A DNA stretch of 23,900 bases from Anaerorudis sp964444915 (GTDB taxonomy: Bacteria; Bacteroidota; Bacteroidia; Bacteroidales; Dysgonomonadaceae): the NCBI GenBank assembly GCA_964444915.1, contig CAYUIY010000026.1:1-23900 (forward strand), given 5' to 3'. The position numbers and the translations under genes are program-made. Positions within the stretch are counted from its first letter, which is position 1, and each line of letters starts with the position of its first letter. The notes under the pieces are model-generated. The model ran no database searches. It was not told the origin of the DNA and saw only the letters and a program-made list of their open reading frames with translations. Of the stretch, positions 15,144 through 23,479 are shown piece by piece.

Positions 15144-18100
15144 ATGAAAATAAAATTTCTAATTACACCTTATATAATAAAAAAAGAGCCCTTTAAAGGC
15201 ATACTTAGAATCATGAAAATCTGTTTTATTCTTTTATTTGTTTTTTCTTTTCAGTTACTTGCTGTAGATTCAAAAGCCCAGGATGCGATTATTGAATTAA
15301 AGAAGAATTCAATGACAGTTGGACAACTGATCAACGAAATTGAAAAGCAGACCGACTATTTGGTGGTTTACAGCAATCGTGAAATCGATGCCAACCGTAA
15401 AGTAACTCTTCAAAATAAATCGAACAAAGTATCGGTGTATCTTGATGAAGCTTTTGCAGGTACCGATATCGGGTACGATTTCGAGAATAATTATATTGTG
15501 TTGATGAAAAAAGTCAACCGAAATGCATCCACTATTGCCGATATGATCCGTTCCGCTCAACAACAAGGAAAAACAATTACCGGAAGGGTTGTGGATGTAA
15601 ATGGAGAACCGATCATTGGAGCCAACATTATTGAGGTAGGCACAACCAACGGCACAGTAACCGATATAGATGGAAATTTTTCTTTACATGTTAAAGATGA
15701 TGCTGCGATACGGGTGTCTTATATTGGTTATGTAGAGCAAGAAATAAAAACGGTAGGGAAAACAAGTTTTAATATTGTTTTGCAGGAGGAAGCCATTGCT
15801 TTGCAAGAAGTGGTAGCTGTTGGATATGGAGTGCAACGAAAAGTGAATTTATCAGGTTCGGTTGCGGCTGTAGATGTGAGTAAAATGGTTGAAAGTCGCC
15901 CCATTACCAATCTCTCTATCGCACTTGCGGGTGCAGCTCCGGGAGTGAGAGTAACTTCATCCAATAACCGTCCGGGGTACGATGATGCTTCAATTTTGAT
16001 AAGAGGGAAGGGAACTTTAAATAATGCTTCCCCATTGATTATTATTGATGGAGTGGAAGCTTCAATTAGTTCTGTGAATCCTCAGGATGTTGAATCAATC
16101 TCTGTGTTAAAAGATGCTTCATCGGCAGCAATTTATGGCTCAAGAGCAGCCAATGGTGTTATATTAGTTACTACTAAACAGGGTAAGAAAGGGGCACTAC
16201 AATTGGATTATAGCGGATATATGTCGTTTGAGTCGATTCGTAAGACGCTTGAACCTGTTTCCAATTATGCCGATTACATGGAATATATGAATGAAGGTTA
16301 CCAAAATTCGAACCTTCCTAAGTTGTTTTCGCAAGAAATGATCGATACTTGGAGGAACGGTAAGGATCCGATTCTTTATCCGAATACCGATTGGATCGAT
16401 GCTACTTTTAAAACAGGTTTGTCAACCAATCATGTCTTGTCAGCAAGTGGAGGCAGTGAAAGCATTCGCTTTTATTCTTCATTTGGTTATTTGAATAATC
16501 CGGGCGTAATGGAAAATTCGGGTCAGGAAAAATACAGCGGACGTTTAAATATTGAAGGCGATATACGTCCCTGGTTAAGTGTAGGAGCCAATGTCAATGG
16601 ATATTTTTCAGATCTTGATGCAGGAACAGATAACATAGCAGATGTTTTTACCTATGCATCTGCCACTACGCCGGGAATGGTATTTCGTCATCCTGACGGG
16701 AGATATGGCGCCATGAATAATACAGAAGATAATCCTCAAGCAGCAGCCAATAACCCTCTTCGTCGATTAAACAGCATTTGGGGTGGCTATCAACGGCAAA
16801 ATTTGAGAGCTCGTTTTTTTGGGACTTTGCGACCTTTTGCAGGATTTTCAGTGACCGGTTCTTTCAATTACGATTTTACAGATGAGGAAATGAAAAAGAA
16901 ACCCGTATTTATTGATGGGTGGAATTTTCTTACTGATGTAATTACCTCTTCCGGGAAAGGAAGATCTTATGTTACGTCGAAAGATAATAAATGGACCCGC
17001 CATTTCGGCGATGTAGTTGCACGTTATGAGAACAGTTTTTTGAATAAAAAACTTGATCTTTCAGTGATGGCGGGAGCGAGTCAGGAGCAATATTTGAGTA
17101 AAAATTTTACAACGACCAAGTATGATTTGATTGATATGAATCTTGATGTTATTGACGCCACAACAGGTGAAGCGTCAGCCGGAGGATCCGCTTCGGAATG
17201 GGCAATGCGTTCTTATTTTGGAAGGATCAATTTAGGTTGGGAAAATAAATATTTATTTGAGTTCAACCTCAGGGCGGATGCGTCTTCTCGTTTTCTGAAG
17301 GACAGACGTTGGGGATATTTTCCTTCCTTTTCTGCGGCGTGGCGTATAGATCAGGAAAATTTTATGCAACCGCTTACTGATCGTTGGTTATCGTCTTTGA
17401 AAGTAAGGGCTTCTTATGGTTCATTGGGGAATAATTCCGTAGGCAATTATGAAGCACAGTCGCTATTTTCGCAATCCAATTATTGCTGGGGAGACGAAGT
17501 GGCGGTTGGAATGGCACAGACGGCTTTGGCTAATGCTTTGCTTACTTGGGAAAGCACTTATGTTACCAATGTCGGTATCGATTTCGGAATGTTGCGGAAT
17601 CAATTAACAGGATCATTAGATCTGTTTTATAAAAAAACAGAAGATATTTTGATTGATTTGCCTGCTCCGTTGGTGCATGGTACTTCTTCGCTTCCCAAAC
17701 AAAATGCAGCGTCAGTTACCAATAAAGGTTTTGAGTTGTCGTTGGGATGGAGAGGAAAATCCGGTAATTTTAATTATGGGATTGATGGAAATTTGACATA
17801 TAACAAGAATAAAGTCGTAAAATTTAAAGGTGAAGATTATTCTTTGTCAGGGGTAAATTATATTAAGGAAGGATTGCCGATTAATGCTCAGTATATGTTG
17901 AGAGTTGATCGTATTATCCAAACGGATGAAGATTTGGCAATCGTTAATGAAATGCTGGCTAAGAAGCCGAATGCTTTTGCTGCTTACGGCGTACCCCAAA
18001 AGGGTGATTTATTATATAAAGATATTAATGGAGATGGGTTGATTAACAGTAATGACAGAACCATTGTAAGCGATGGAGATAATCCTAAATGGCTTTATGG

Positions 18101-18554
18101 TTTGTCTCCTTATATATCTTATAAAGGGATAGATTTTTCGGCTCTCATTCAAGGTGTTGCAGGAGTGAAAGTGTATTGGCAACATGCTCAATACAATACA
18201 CCTACTGTGCGGTACGGTTATCAGCTGAATCGGGAAGTCGTAGAAGGCAGGTGGTATGAAGGCAGAACAGATGCATGTTATCCGCGTTTACTTGAATATT
18301 CTGATACACGGAATACCGTAGCATCGGATTTTTATCTGGAAGATAAGTCTTATTTGAAAATTCGCAATATCCAGTTGGGATACACTTTGCCTCAATCCAT
18401 TGTTAAAAGGATGTTTCTTCAACGATTCCGTATCTACGGAAGTTTGGAAAATTTCTTCACATTTACCCCATATCGGGGTTGGGATCCGGAAGTAAGCGGA
18501 ATGAATTATCCTTCTATGAAACAAGCCGTCATCGGCATCAATCTTTCGTTTTAA
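15144..18554 (+). CDS. SusC/RagA TonB-dependent transporter with STN domain
   Basis: A 1136-residue outer-membrane transporter that imports oligosaccharides captured with its SusD partner, powered by TonB. The order is: a long N-terminal leader with the hydrophobic core at about 26-40 and a cleavage site near SKAQ-DA (43-47); STN domain (50-121), which signals to FecR; carboxypeptidase-regulatory-like domain (143-215, GKTITGRVVDVNGEPIIGANI); TonB-box region and plug (about 215-345, QEVVAVGYGVQRKVNLSGSV, then VESISVLKDASSAAIYGSRAANGVI); and the beta barrel ending in AVIGINLSF, with the terminal aromatic residue needed for insertion. The ATG at 15213 (MKICFILLF) gives a more normal signal peptide and is an alternative start. 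The STN domain fits with the sigma/FecR pair upstream. The SusD gene follows after 20 bases. The glycan cannot be told from this protein alone. Confidence 0.97.
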   Translation: MKIKFLITPYIIKKEPFKGILRIMKICFILLFVFSFQLLAVDSKAQDAIIELKKNSMTVGQLINEIEKQTDYLVVYSNREIDANRKVTLQNKSNKVSVYLDEAFAGTDIGYDFENNYIVLMKKVNRNASTIADMIRSAQQQGKTITGRVVDVNGEPIIGANIIEVGTTNGTVTDIDGNFSLHVKDDAAIRVSYIGYVEQEIKTVGKTSFNIVLQEEAIALQEVVAVGYGVQRKVNLSGSVAAVDVSKMVESRPITNLSIALAGAAPGVRVTSSNNRPGYDDASILIRGKGTLNNASPLIIIDGVEASISSVNPQDVESISVLKDASSAAIYGSRAANGVILVTTKQGKKGALQLDYSGYMSFESIRKTLEPVSNYADYMEYMNEGYQNSNLPKLFSQEMIDTWRNGKDPILYPNTDWIDATFKTGLSTNHVLSASGGSESIRFYSSFGYLNNPGVMENSGQEKYSGRLNIEGDIRPWLSVGANVNGYFSDLDAGTDNIADVFTYASATTPGMVFRHPDGRYGAMNNTEDNPQAAANNPLRRLNSIWGGYQRQNLRARFFGTLRPFAGFSVTGSFNYDFTDEEMKKKPVFIDGWNFLTDVITSSGKGRSYVTSKDNKWTRHFGDVVARYENSFLNKKLDLSVMAGASQEQYLSKNFTTTKYDLIDMNLDVIDATTGEASAGGSASEWAMRSYFGRINLGWENKYLFEFNLRADASSRFLKDRRWGYFPSFSAAWRIDQENFMQPLTDRWLSSLKVRASYGSLGNNSVGNYEAQSLFSQSNYCWGDEVAVGMAQTALANALLTWESTYVTNVGIDFGMLRNQLTGSLDLFYKKTEDILIDLPAPLVHGTSSLPKQNAASVTNKGFELSLGWRGKSGNFNYGIDGNLTYNKNKVVKFKGEDYSLSGVNYIKEGLPINAQYMLRVDRIIQTDEDLAIVNEMLAKKPNAFAAYGVPQKGDLLYKDINGDGLINSNDRTIVSDGDNPKWLYGLSPYISYKGIDFSALIQGVAGVKVYWQHAQYNTPTVRYGYQLNREVVEGRWYEGRTDACYPRLLEYSDTRNTVASDFYLEDKSYLKIRNIQLGYTLPQSIVKRMFLQRFRIYGSLENFFTFTPYRGWDPEVSGMNYPSMKQAVIGINLSF

Positions 18555-18574
18555 TTTTATCATTTTTAAAAATT

Positions 18575-20311
18575 ATGTTTATGAAAAAACAGTGTAAATA
18601 TTATACGGCTATCTTATTTTTTTTGATAATCTTATTATCCGGGTGTTATGACCTTGATCGTTTTCCACACGACAAATTAAGTTCCGGAACGTTCTGGAAA
18701 ACGAGGGAACATGCCGATCAGGCAATGGCGGGTGTTTATAGCATGCTTCGAAACGATAATGTTTTTGGAATTGTCTTTGGTTTAGATTGTTTAAGTGATA
18801 TTGGTACAGGTTACGATGCTCCCGGTTATGTGGATATGGCCAGAGGAACTTATACTGCAACCACAGGTCAAGTAGTCAATAAGTGGCGCAGCCTTTATGA
18901 AGGAATTGCCAGAGCCAATTTGGTTATTCAGAATATAGGCAATGTGTCTGAGAATGAGATGAGTCAGGAAATTAAAAATCAATATGTTGCCGAAGCCAAG
19001 TTTTTAAGGGCATTGTTTTATTTTCAATTGCTGGACTTTTATGGAGCAGTACCTTTATATGATGAAACAGTGGTTGTGGCTGAAGAGTTTAATAAAATGA
19101 TGGAGCCAAGAAGTACTCCGGATCAAGTTCGCTCTTTTATTCTTTCTGATTTAGATGCAGCCATTGCTTCTTTGCCACAAGAAGGAGACTATGCTGCAGC
19201 TTATTATGGACGTGCAACCAAAGGAGCAGCCCAAGCTTTGAAGGGAAAAGTATTGCTTTTTAATAAGCAATATGGTGAAGCATCCAAACTGTTTGAAGAT
19301 GTGATTTCCAGTAAAAAGTATGCGCTTTATCCGAGTTATGAGGATTTGTTTAAACCGGGAGGCGATGCCAGTAATGAAATGATTTTTGCTATCCAGAATA
19401 TTGGAGGTGTGGGGAAAAATTATGGAATGCCAATGACTTGGTATATGGGAACCCGCTCTTCATTTGGAAGTTGTTGGGATAATGTAACCGCGGCAACAGA
19501 TTTTGTCGATTCTTATGAATACAAAGACGGAAGACCTTTTAATTGGGAAGATTGGATTCCTGGATTTACTACGGATGATGCGATAAAAGATGCTACTTTT
19601 CGTGCCACTTTAACTTCCGACCTTACGAAAGTAGCCAAATATCCCGATGCAAAAGACTTGCTTCTTGAAATGTATGATCAGCGTGATCCGCGTATGCAGC
19701 AGTCGTTGATCTTGCCTTATACTTGGTATAAAGGGTGGGTTTCGAATGCTCCCAAAGACTGCGAATATGTGATTGCAAGTGGAGTAAATGAAACGAATGG
19801 GTTTGTTCGTGTTAATAATGGCTGGGAGGTTTACCTTTGGAGAAAATTTGTAGCCGAATACAATATGAATGGTGCCATTACCGATAGGGCACATACTCCC
19901 ATTAATTTTCCTCTTATTCGTTATGCGGACGTTTTGCTTATGTTGGCTGAATGTTATAATGAAATGGAAAGGCAAGATGATGCGGTATCACTTATCAATG
20001 AGGTAAGAGCAAGGGTGGATATGCCGGGTATCAACAGCGGACCTTCGTGGCTTGAAGCATCAACCAAAGAAGAAGTTTTTGAACGAATCAAGCACGAGCG
20101 TGCCGTTGAATTGGCGATAGAAGGTCATCGGTTTAGTGATTTAAAGCGTTGGGGTTTGTTGGAAACTCTTAACGGGAAAGCTGAAAAAGGTTTTACGGGC
20201 AAAGCTTATTATACGCGTGTTGTCAGGTCCAGAGATTATTTGTGGCCTATACCACAACAAGAAATCGATATGAATGAAAATTTATTGCCTCAAAATCCGG
20301 GATGGGAATAG
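18575..20311 (+). CDS. SusD/RagB-family glycan-binding lipoprotein
   Basis: A 578-residue surface lipoprotein that forms the lid of the SusC transporter and binds the glycan. The signal peptide ends in LLSGC, with lipidated Cys24. The next residues (DLDRFPHDKLSSGTFWKT) are the standard SusD start; N-terminal TPR-like helices contain ANLVIQNI and YVAEAKFLRALFYFQLLDFYGAVPLYDE, and the C-terminal RagB/SusD domain has FPLIRYADVLLMLAECYNE, RARVDMPG, ERAVELAIEGHRFSDLKRWG and finally LWPIPQQEIDMNENLLPQNPGW. I start at ATG 18575; ATG 18581 (MKKQCK) is equally possible. The open frame continues back to 18479, but that overlaps susC and has no signal character. It is complete and co-transcribed with susC. 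A 120-base inverted-repeat element follows it. Confidence 0.97.
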   Translation: MFMKKQCKYYTAILFFLIILLSGCYDLDRFPHDKLSSGTFWKTREHADQAMAGVYSMLRNDNVFGIVFGLDCLSDIGTGYDAPGYVDMARGTYTATTGQVVNKWRSLYEGIARANLVIQNIGNVSENEMSQEIKNQYVAEAKFLRALFYFQLLDFYGAVPLYDETVVVAEEFNKMMEPRSTPDQVRSFILSDLDAAIASLPQEGDYAAAYYGRATKGAAQALKGKVLLFNKQYGEASKLFEDVISSKKYALYPSYEDLFKPGGDASNEMIFAIQNIGGVGKNYGMPMTWYMGTRSSFGSCWDNVTAATDFVDSYEYKDGRPFNWEDWIPGFTTDDAIKDATFRATLTSDLTKVAKYPDAKDLLLEMYDQRDPRMQQSLILPYTWYKGWVSNAPKDCEYVIASGVNETNGFVRVNNGWEVYLWRKFVAEYNMNGAITDRAHTPINFPLIRYADVLLMLAECYNEMERQDDAVSLINEVRARVDMPGINSGPSWLEASTKEEVFERIKHERAVELAIEGHRFSDLKRWGLLETLNGKAEKGFTGKAYYTRVVRSRDYLWPIPQQEIDMNENLLPQNPGWE

Positions 20312-20342
20312 ATTTGTTATGTATATTTAGTAAATAATAGAT

Positions 20343-20462
20343 TAGTCCGCAAAAACTTTTGATTATCATAGCAAACGAAATTGTCAGAATAATCGGTAAT
20401 CAGAAATAAAATAGTTTGTGATAAGATTGGTTGAAAAAATATTTGAAAGTTTTTGCGGACTA
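20343..20462. repeat. 120-bp element bounded by 17-bp perfect inverted repeats
   Basis: TAGTCCGCAAAAACTTT (20343-20359) is the exact reverse complement of 20446-20462. Inside, TTATCA (20363-20368) pairs with 20419-20424, and CAAAC (20372-20376) with 20414-20418, so the whole element can fold into one long imperfect stem. It fills most of the gap between susD and the GH16 gene and ends 17 bases before the GH16 ATG. It may be a MITE-like insertion or an RNA structure that changes expression or stability between SusCD and the enzymes. I see no clear target-site duplication. Confidence 0.75.
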
Positions 20463-20479
20463 TCTTTTTTAACGATAAT

Positions 20480-21259
20480 ATGAGAAAATACTTGATTTTA
20501 TTATTGACTTCTCTTTTTTTTCTTTCTTGTAATGAGGAAAATCAGGATGGATCGTCCACCTATTTTGAATCCCTTCTTCCTTCTCATCTTAATAATTATC
20601 AAATGGTTTGGCATGATGAATTTGATGAATCAACTGTTGATCTGAGTAAATGGAATTACAGAGATGAAGGTAATGTTCGACATTATGCTGTTGTATCCCG
20701 AAGAACCATAAGTTTGGATGGAGAAGGACATCTATCCATTAAGGTGATAAAAGACAAGGATAAATATTATGTTGGACAATTAGGAACACAGGGCATTTTC
20801 GAAACTACGTATGGATATTTTGAATGTAGGGCCAAAATGAATAAACAAATCGGGCCTCATGTTGCTTTTTGGTTACAGTCTCCCGATTTGGGGAAAACCG
20901 GAGATCCTGCAAAAGATGGGGCTGAAATCGATATTTTTGAGTACCATCGAAAAACGCCTCAAATTGTGTATCATAATATTCATTGGGATGGTTATGGAGC
21001 CAATCACAAGCAGGTAGGAACTCAAATACATTGGGATAATATTGATTCAGGATTTCATGTATTTGGATTGGAATGGGATGCCGATAAATATGTTTTTTAT
21101 GTTGACGGGAAAGAAACTTGGCGCACAAGCTCTGCTGTTTCCAAGCGGAGTGAATATATGATTCTTTCCACAGAATTAACGGGCTGGGGAGGTGATCCTG
21201 CTTTGGGAACTTTTCCGGATGAAGTAATTTTTGATTACGTTCGTGTTTTTAAGCCATAA
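20480..21259 (+). CDS. GH16-family glycoside hydrolase lipoprotein
   Basis: A 259-residue lipoprotein with lipobox FLSC (Cys17) and a single GH16 jelly-roll domain (about 38-259). I use the ATG at 20480; the longer frame from 20453 starts inside the inverted-repeat arm. The catalytic motif is E-I-D-I-F-E at 149-154: Glu149 nucleophile, Asp151 assistant, Glu154 acid/base, of the ExDxxE type found in laminarinases, agarases, carrageenases and related endo-acting enzymes. Typical flanks are present (WHDEFDE at 44-50, GYFECRAKM at 112-120, FWLQSP at 130-135, FHVFGLEWDADKYVFYVDG). It would cut beta-1,3 or beta-1,4 bonds inside the captured glycan on the cell surface. With a lyase and GH88 downstream, the substrate probably has both neutral or galactan-like and uronic acid parts, but this is inference. 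Confidence 0.93.
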   Translation: MRKYLILLLTSLFFLSCNEENQDGSSTYFESLLPSHLNNYQMVWHDEFDESTVDLSKWNYRDEGNVRHYAVVSRRTISLDGEGHLSIKVIKDKDKYYVGQLGTQGIFETTYGYFECRAKMNKQIGPHVAFWLQSPDLGKTGDPAKDGAEIDIFEYHRKTPQIVYHNIHWDGYGANHKQVGTQIHWDNIDSGFHVFGLEWDADKYVFYVDGKETWRTSSAVSKRSEYMILSTELTGWGGDPALGTFPDEVIFDYVRVFKP

Positions 21260-21330
21260 GTTTATAACCGAGGCGTCATCAAAAAAATAATAGGTCATTT
21301 GAATTATGGTAAGTTAATAAAAACGAGACG

Positions 21331-23274
21331 ATGAATGCAATATTTATGAAAACACGAATTTTGGTTTTTCTTTTTTTCTCTTACTCTATTTTTTGTTTCT
21401 CGCATGAATATAGGAATCTCCTTCAAAATCAAGCTGATTTTTCGTTTTTAAAGAGGTCATTAATTTTAAATCAAAACTGGGTTTCTTATCCCGATTATCT
21501 TGATAGAAAGGGGTGGAATCAATTAACCGGAGAGTTTAAAACAGAAATTATCAAAAGAGGAGAGGAATCGTTGAACTACGAATGGAAAGTAGTTAAATTG
21601 ACTGATTATTTGGAATTTGAAAGAAGCGGATCGCGTCAAGTGATGGAAACTCCCTATAATGCTAATATCACTGCTCTTTCCAACTTAATCTATGCTGAAT
21701 TGGCAGAAGGTAAGGGTCGTTTTATGGATCAGATTATCAATGGTGTCTGGACTTGTTGTGAAATGACTTCTTGGGCTCTTTCTGCACATCTGCCTGCTTT
21801 TCAAAGTTCCGGACGTTCGCTTCCACATGCAGAAGAACAGGTAATAGATTTAACTGCAGGAGATTTAGGTTCGTTATTATCATGGACATGGTATTTTTTT
21901 AGGGATGAAATGAATAAAATTGATCCTGTTGTTTCCATCAGATTAAGAGATGAACTTCAAAGAAGAATTCTTGATCCTTATATGGAAAGAAGTGATTTTT
22001 GGTGGCAGGCATTTTATGCTCTTCCTCAGACGATGGTGAATAATTGGAATCCATGGTGCAATTTTAATGTGTTGACTTGTTTTCTTTTGTTGGAAAACGA
22101 TCAAAATAAATTGGCAAAAGCGGTTTATAGAACAATGGTATCTGTAGATAAGTTTATCAATTATTCACAAGGCGATGGAGCTTGTGAAGAAGGAACCGGT
22201 TATTGGGGACATGCCGCAGGCAAAATGTACGATTATTTGCAATTATTAAGCGATGCTACAGGAAACAAGATAACTATTTTTGATCATCCACTTATAAAGA
22301 AAATGGGTGAATATATAGTAAATTCGTATATTGGCGAGAATTGGGTTGTTAATTTTGCTGATGCTTCTCCAAAAGGAGGGGGTGACCCGGGTTTGATTTT
22401 TCGTTATGGTAAAGCTGTTAAGAGTAATGATATGGTCGGTTTTGCTTCCTATTTACATAATATAAACAACAAAAAATCTTATTATGAGGCCTCAAGAGAT
22501 ATATATCGAACACTTGAAAATTTAAAATATTATTCACAGTTGATAACCACTCAACCGGTTTTTTCTCCTATATATCATGTGTGGTATCCTGAAACAGAAT
22601 TGTGTTACATGCGCAATAAATCGGGTTTTTTCTTCGCTGCTAAAGGAGGGCATAATGCAGAAAGCCATAATCATAATGATATAGGATCTTTTTTACTTTA
22701 TTATGAAAATCGACCTCTTTTTATTGATGTTGGTGTAGGAACTTACACTCGACAGACTTTTAGCGAGGAGCGATATTCCATTTGGACTATGCAAAGTGAT
22801 TATCATAATATACCGAAGATTAACGGAAAATCCCAAAAAGATGGTGTAAATTATCGATCAAAAGATGTAAAGTATAAAGAATCGAAAAATCAATTTTCTT
22901 TGGATATATCACAGGCTTATCCTCAGGATGCAGATATTGAATTTTGGAGAAGAACATACACACTTAACATTCGAGGAGGATTGGAAATAGAAGATAAATT
23001 TGTTTTGAAAAAAGTTCATGAATTCAACAAAATAAATTTCATGAGTATTATAAAGCCTGATGTTTCTTTACCGGGAAAGGTTATTTTCGAAATTAACGAG
23101 AAACAAATTCAACTTTCCTATTCCAAAGAACAATTTATACCTGAAATTGAAGAAATTATATTAGATGACCCTCGTTTATCCGGAACATGGGGAAGTGTTG
23201 TTTACAGACTAATATTGGTTGCAAAAGATAAAAAAGCAAAAGGGAATTATAAATTTAGTATTGTACCCTTATAA
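21331..23274 (+). CDS. heparinase II/III-family polysaccharide lyase
   Basis: A 647-residue secreted protein. The signal peptide lies in MKTRILVFLFFSYSIFCFS; the start could be ATG 21331 or ATG 21346, and I keep the first because GAGACG just before it may act as a ribosome site. An alpha/alpha toroid domain covers about 40-400 (NGVWTCCEMTSWALSAHLPAF, WNPWCNFNVLTCFLLLEND, GACEEGTGYWGHAAGKMYDYL). The C-terminal beta-sandwich heparinase II/III domain begins near 410 (KGGHNAESHNHNDIGSFLLYYENRPLFIDVG, around 436-466, then YSIWTMQSDYHNIPKING). The conserved Asn/His/Tyr residues expected for beta-elimination are present, but subfamily and substrate (heparan, chondroitin, alginate, ulvan-like) cannot be chosen from the sequence. 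It follows the GH16 gene by 71 bases. Its products would carry the 4,5-unsaturated uronate that the GH88 downstream removes. Confidence 0.9.
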   Translation: MNAIFMKTRILVFLFFSYSIFCFSHEYRNLLQNQADFSFLKRSLILNQNWVSYPDYLDRKGWNQLTGEFKTEIIKRGEESLNYEWKVVKLTDYLEFERSGSRQVMETPYNANITALSNLIYAELAEGKGRFMDQIINGVWTCCEMTSWALSAHLPAFQSSGRSLPHAEEQVIDLTAGDLGSLLSWTWYFFRDEMNKIDPVVSIRLRDELQRRILDPYMERSDFWWQAFYALPQTMVNNWNPWCNFNVLTCFLLLENDQNKLAKAVYRTMVSVDKFINYSQGDGACEEGTGYWGHAAGKMYDYLQLLSDATGNKITIFDHPLIKKMGEYIVNSYIGENWVVNFADASPKGGGDPGLIFRYGKAVKSNDMVGFASYLHNINNKKSYYEASRDIYRTLENLKYYSQLITTQPVFSPIYHVWYPETELCYMRNKSGFFFAAKGGHNAESHNHNDIGSFLLYYENRPLFIDVGVGTYTRQTFSEERYSIWTMQSDYHNIPKINGKSQKDGVNYRSKDVKYKESKNQFSLDISQAYPQDADIEFWRRTYTLNIRGGLEIEDKFVLKKVHEFNKINFMSIIKPDVSLPGKVIFEINEKQIQLSYSKEQFIPEIEEIILDDPRLSGTWGSVVYRLILVAKDKKAKGNYKFSIVPL

Positions 23275-23299
23275 TTATAATGATGAGAAAAACTTTTAA

Positions 23300-23446
23300 G
23301 GGAACGCACCGGAGGATCAGCTTTACGACATGATGCACGACCGGGGCGAGTACGACAATGTTGCCGTCGACAATCCGTTGGTTGTGCGTTTTCTGAAGGA
23401 GATCCTCCTGGAGGAGAAAGCCAAGGGAATCGGGATGGAATTGTAG
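23300..23446 (+). pseudogene. 3' remnant of a sulfatase gene
   Basis: In the gap between the lyase and GH88 genes, 48 codons plus a stop read GNAPEDQLYDMMHDRGEYDN, then VAVDNPLVVRFLKEILLEEK and AKGIGMEL. This is the usual C-terminal tail of a sulfatase, in which a block like xELYDLxxDPGEYxNVA is followed by a final helix. A TAA at 23297-23299 closes the frame in front of it, and no sulfatase body is present, so only the last 48 codons survive. By my count the fragment is 80 of 147 G+C (54 percent), well above the AT-rich genes on both sides, with GC-rich codons such as GAC, GAG, CTG and GCC. A deletion or a recombination junction at about 23275-23300 is likely. It has no start codon or ribosome site of its own, so a functional small protein is unlikely. 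Confidence 0.75.
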
Positions 23447-23479
23447 AAAACATTTACTTTTAAAATAGATTATAATAAT

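Noticed and set aside
18479..18574. Longer SusD start overlapping the end of susC.
   Set aside because: The added 32 residues are charged and precede a perfect lipoprotein signal peptide, so they are not part of the protein.
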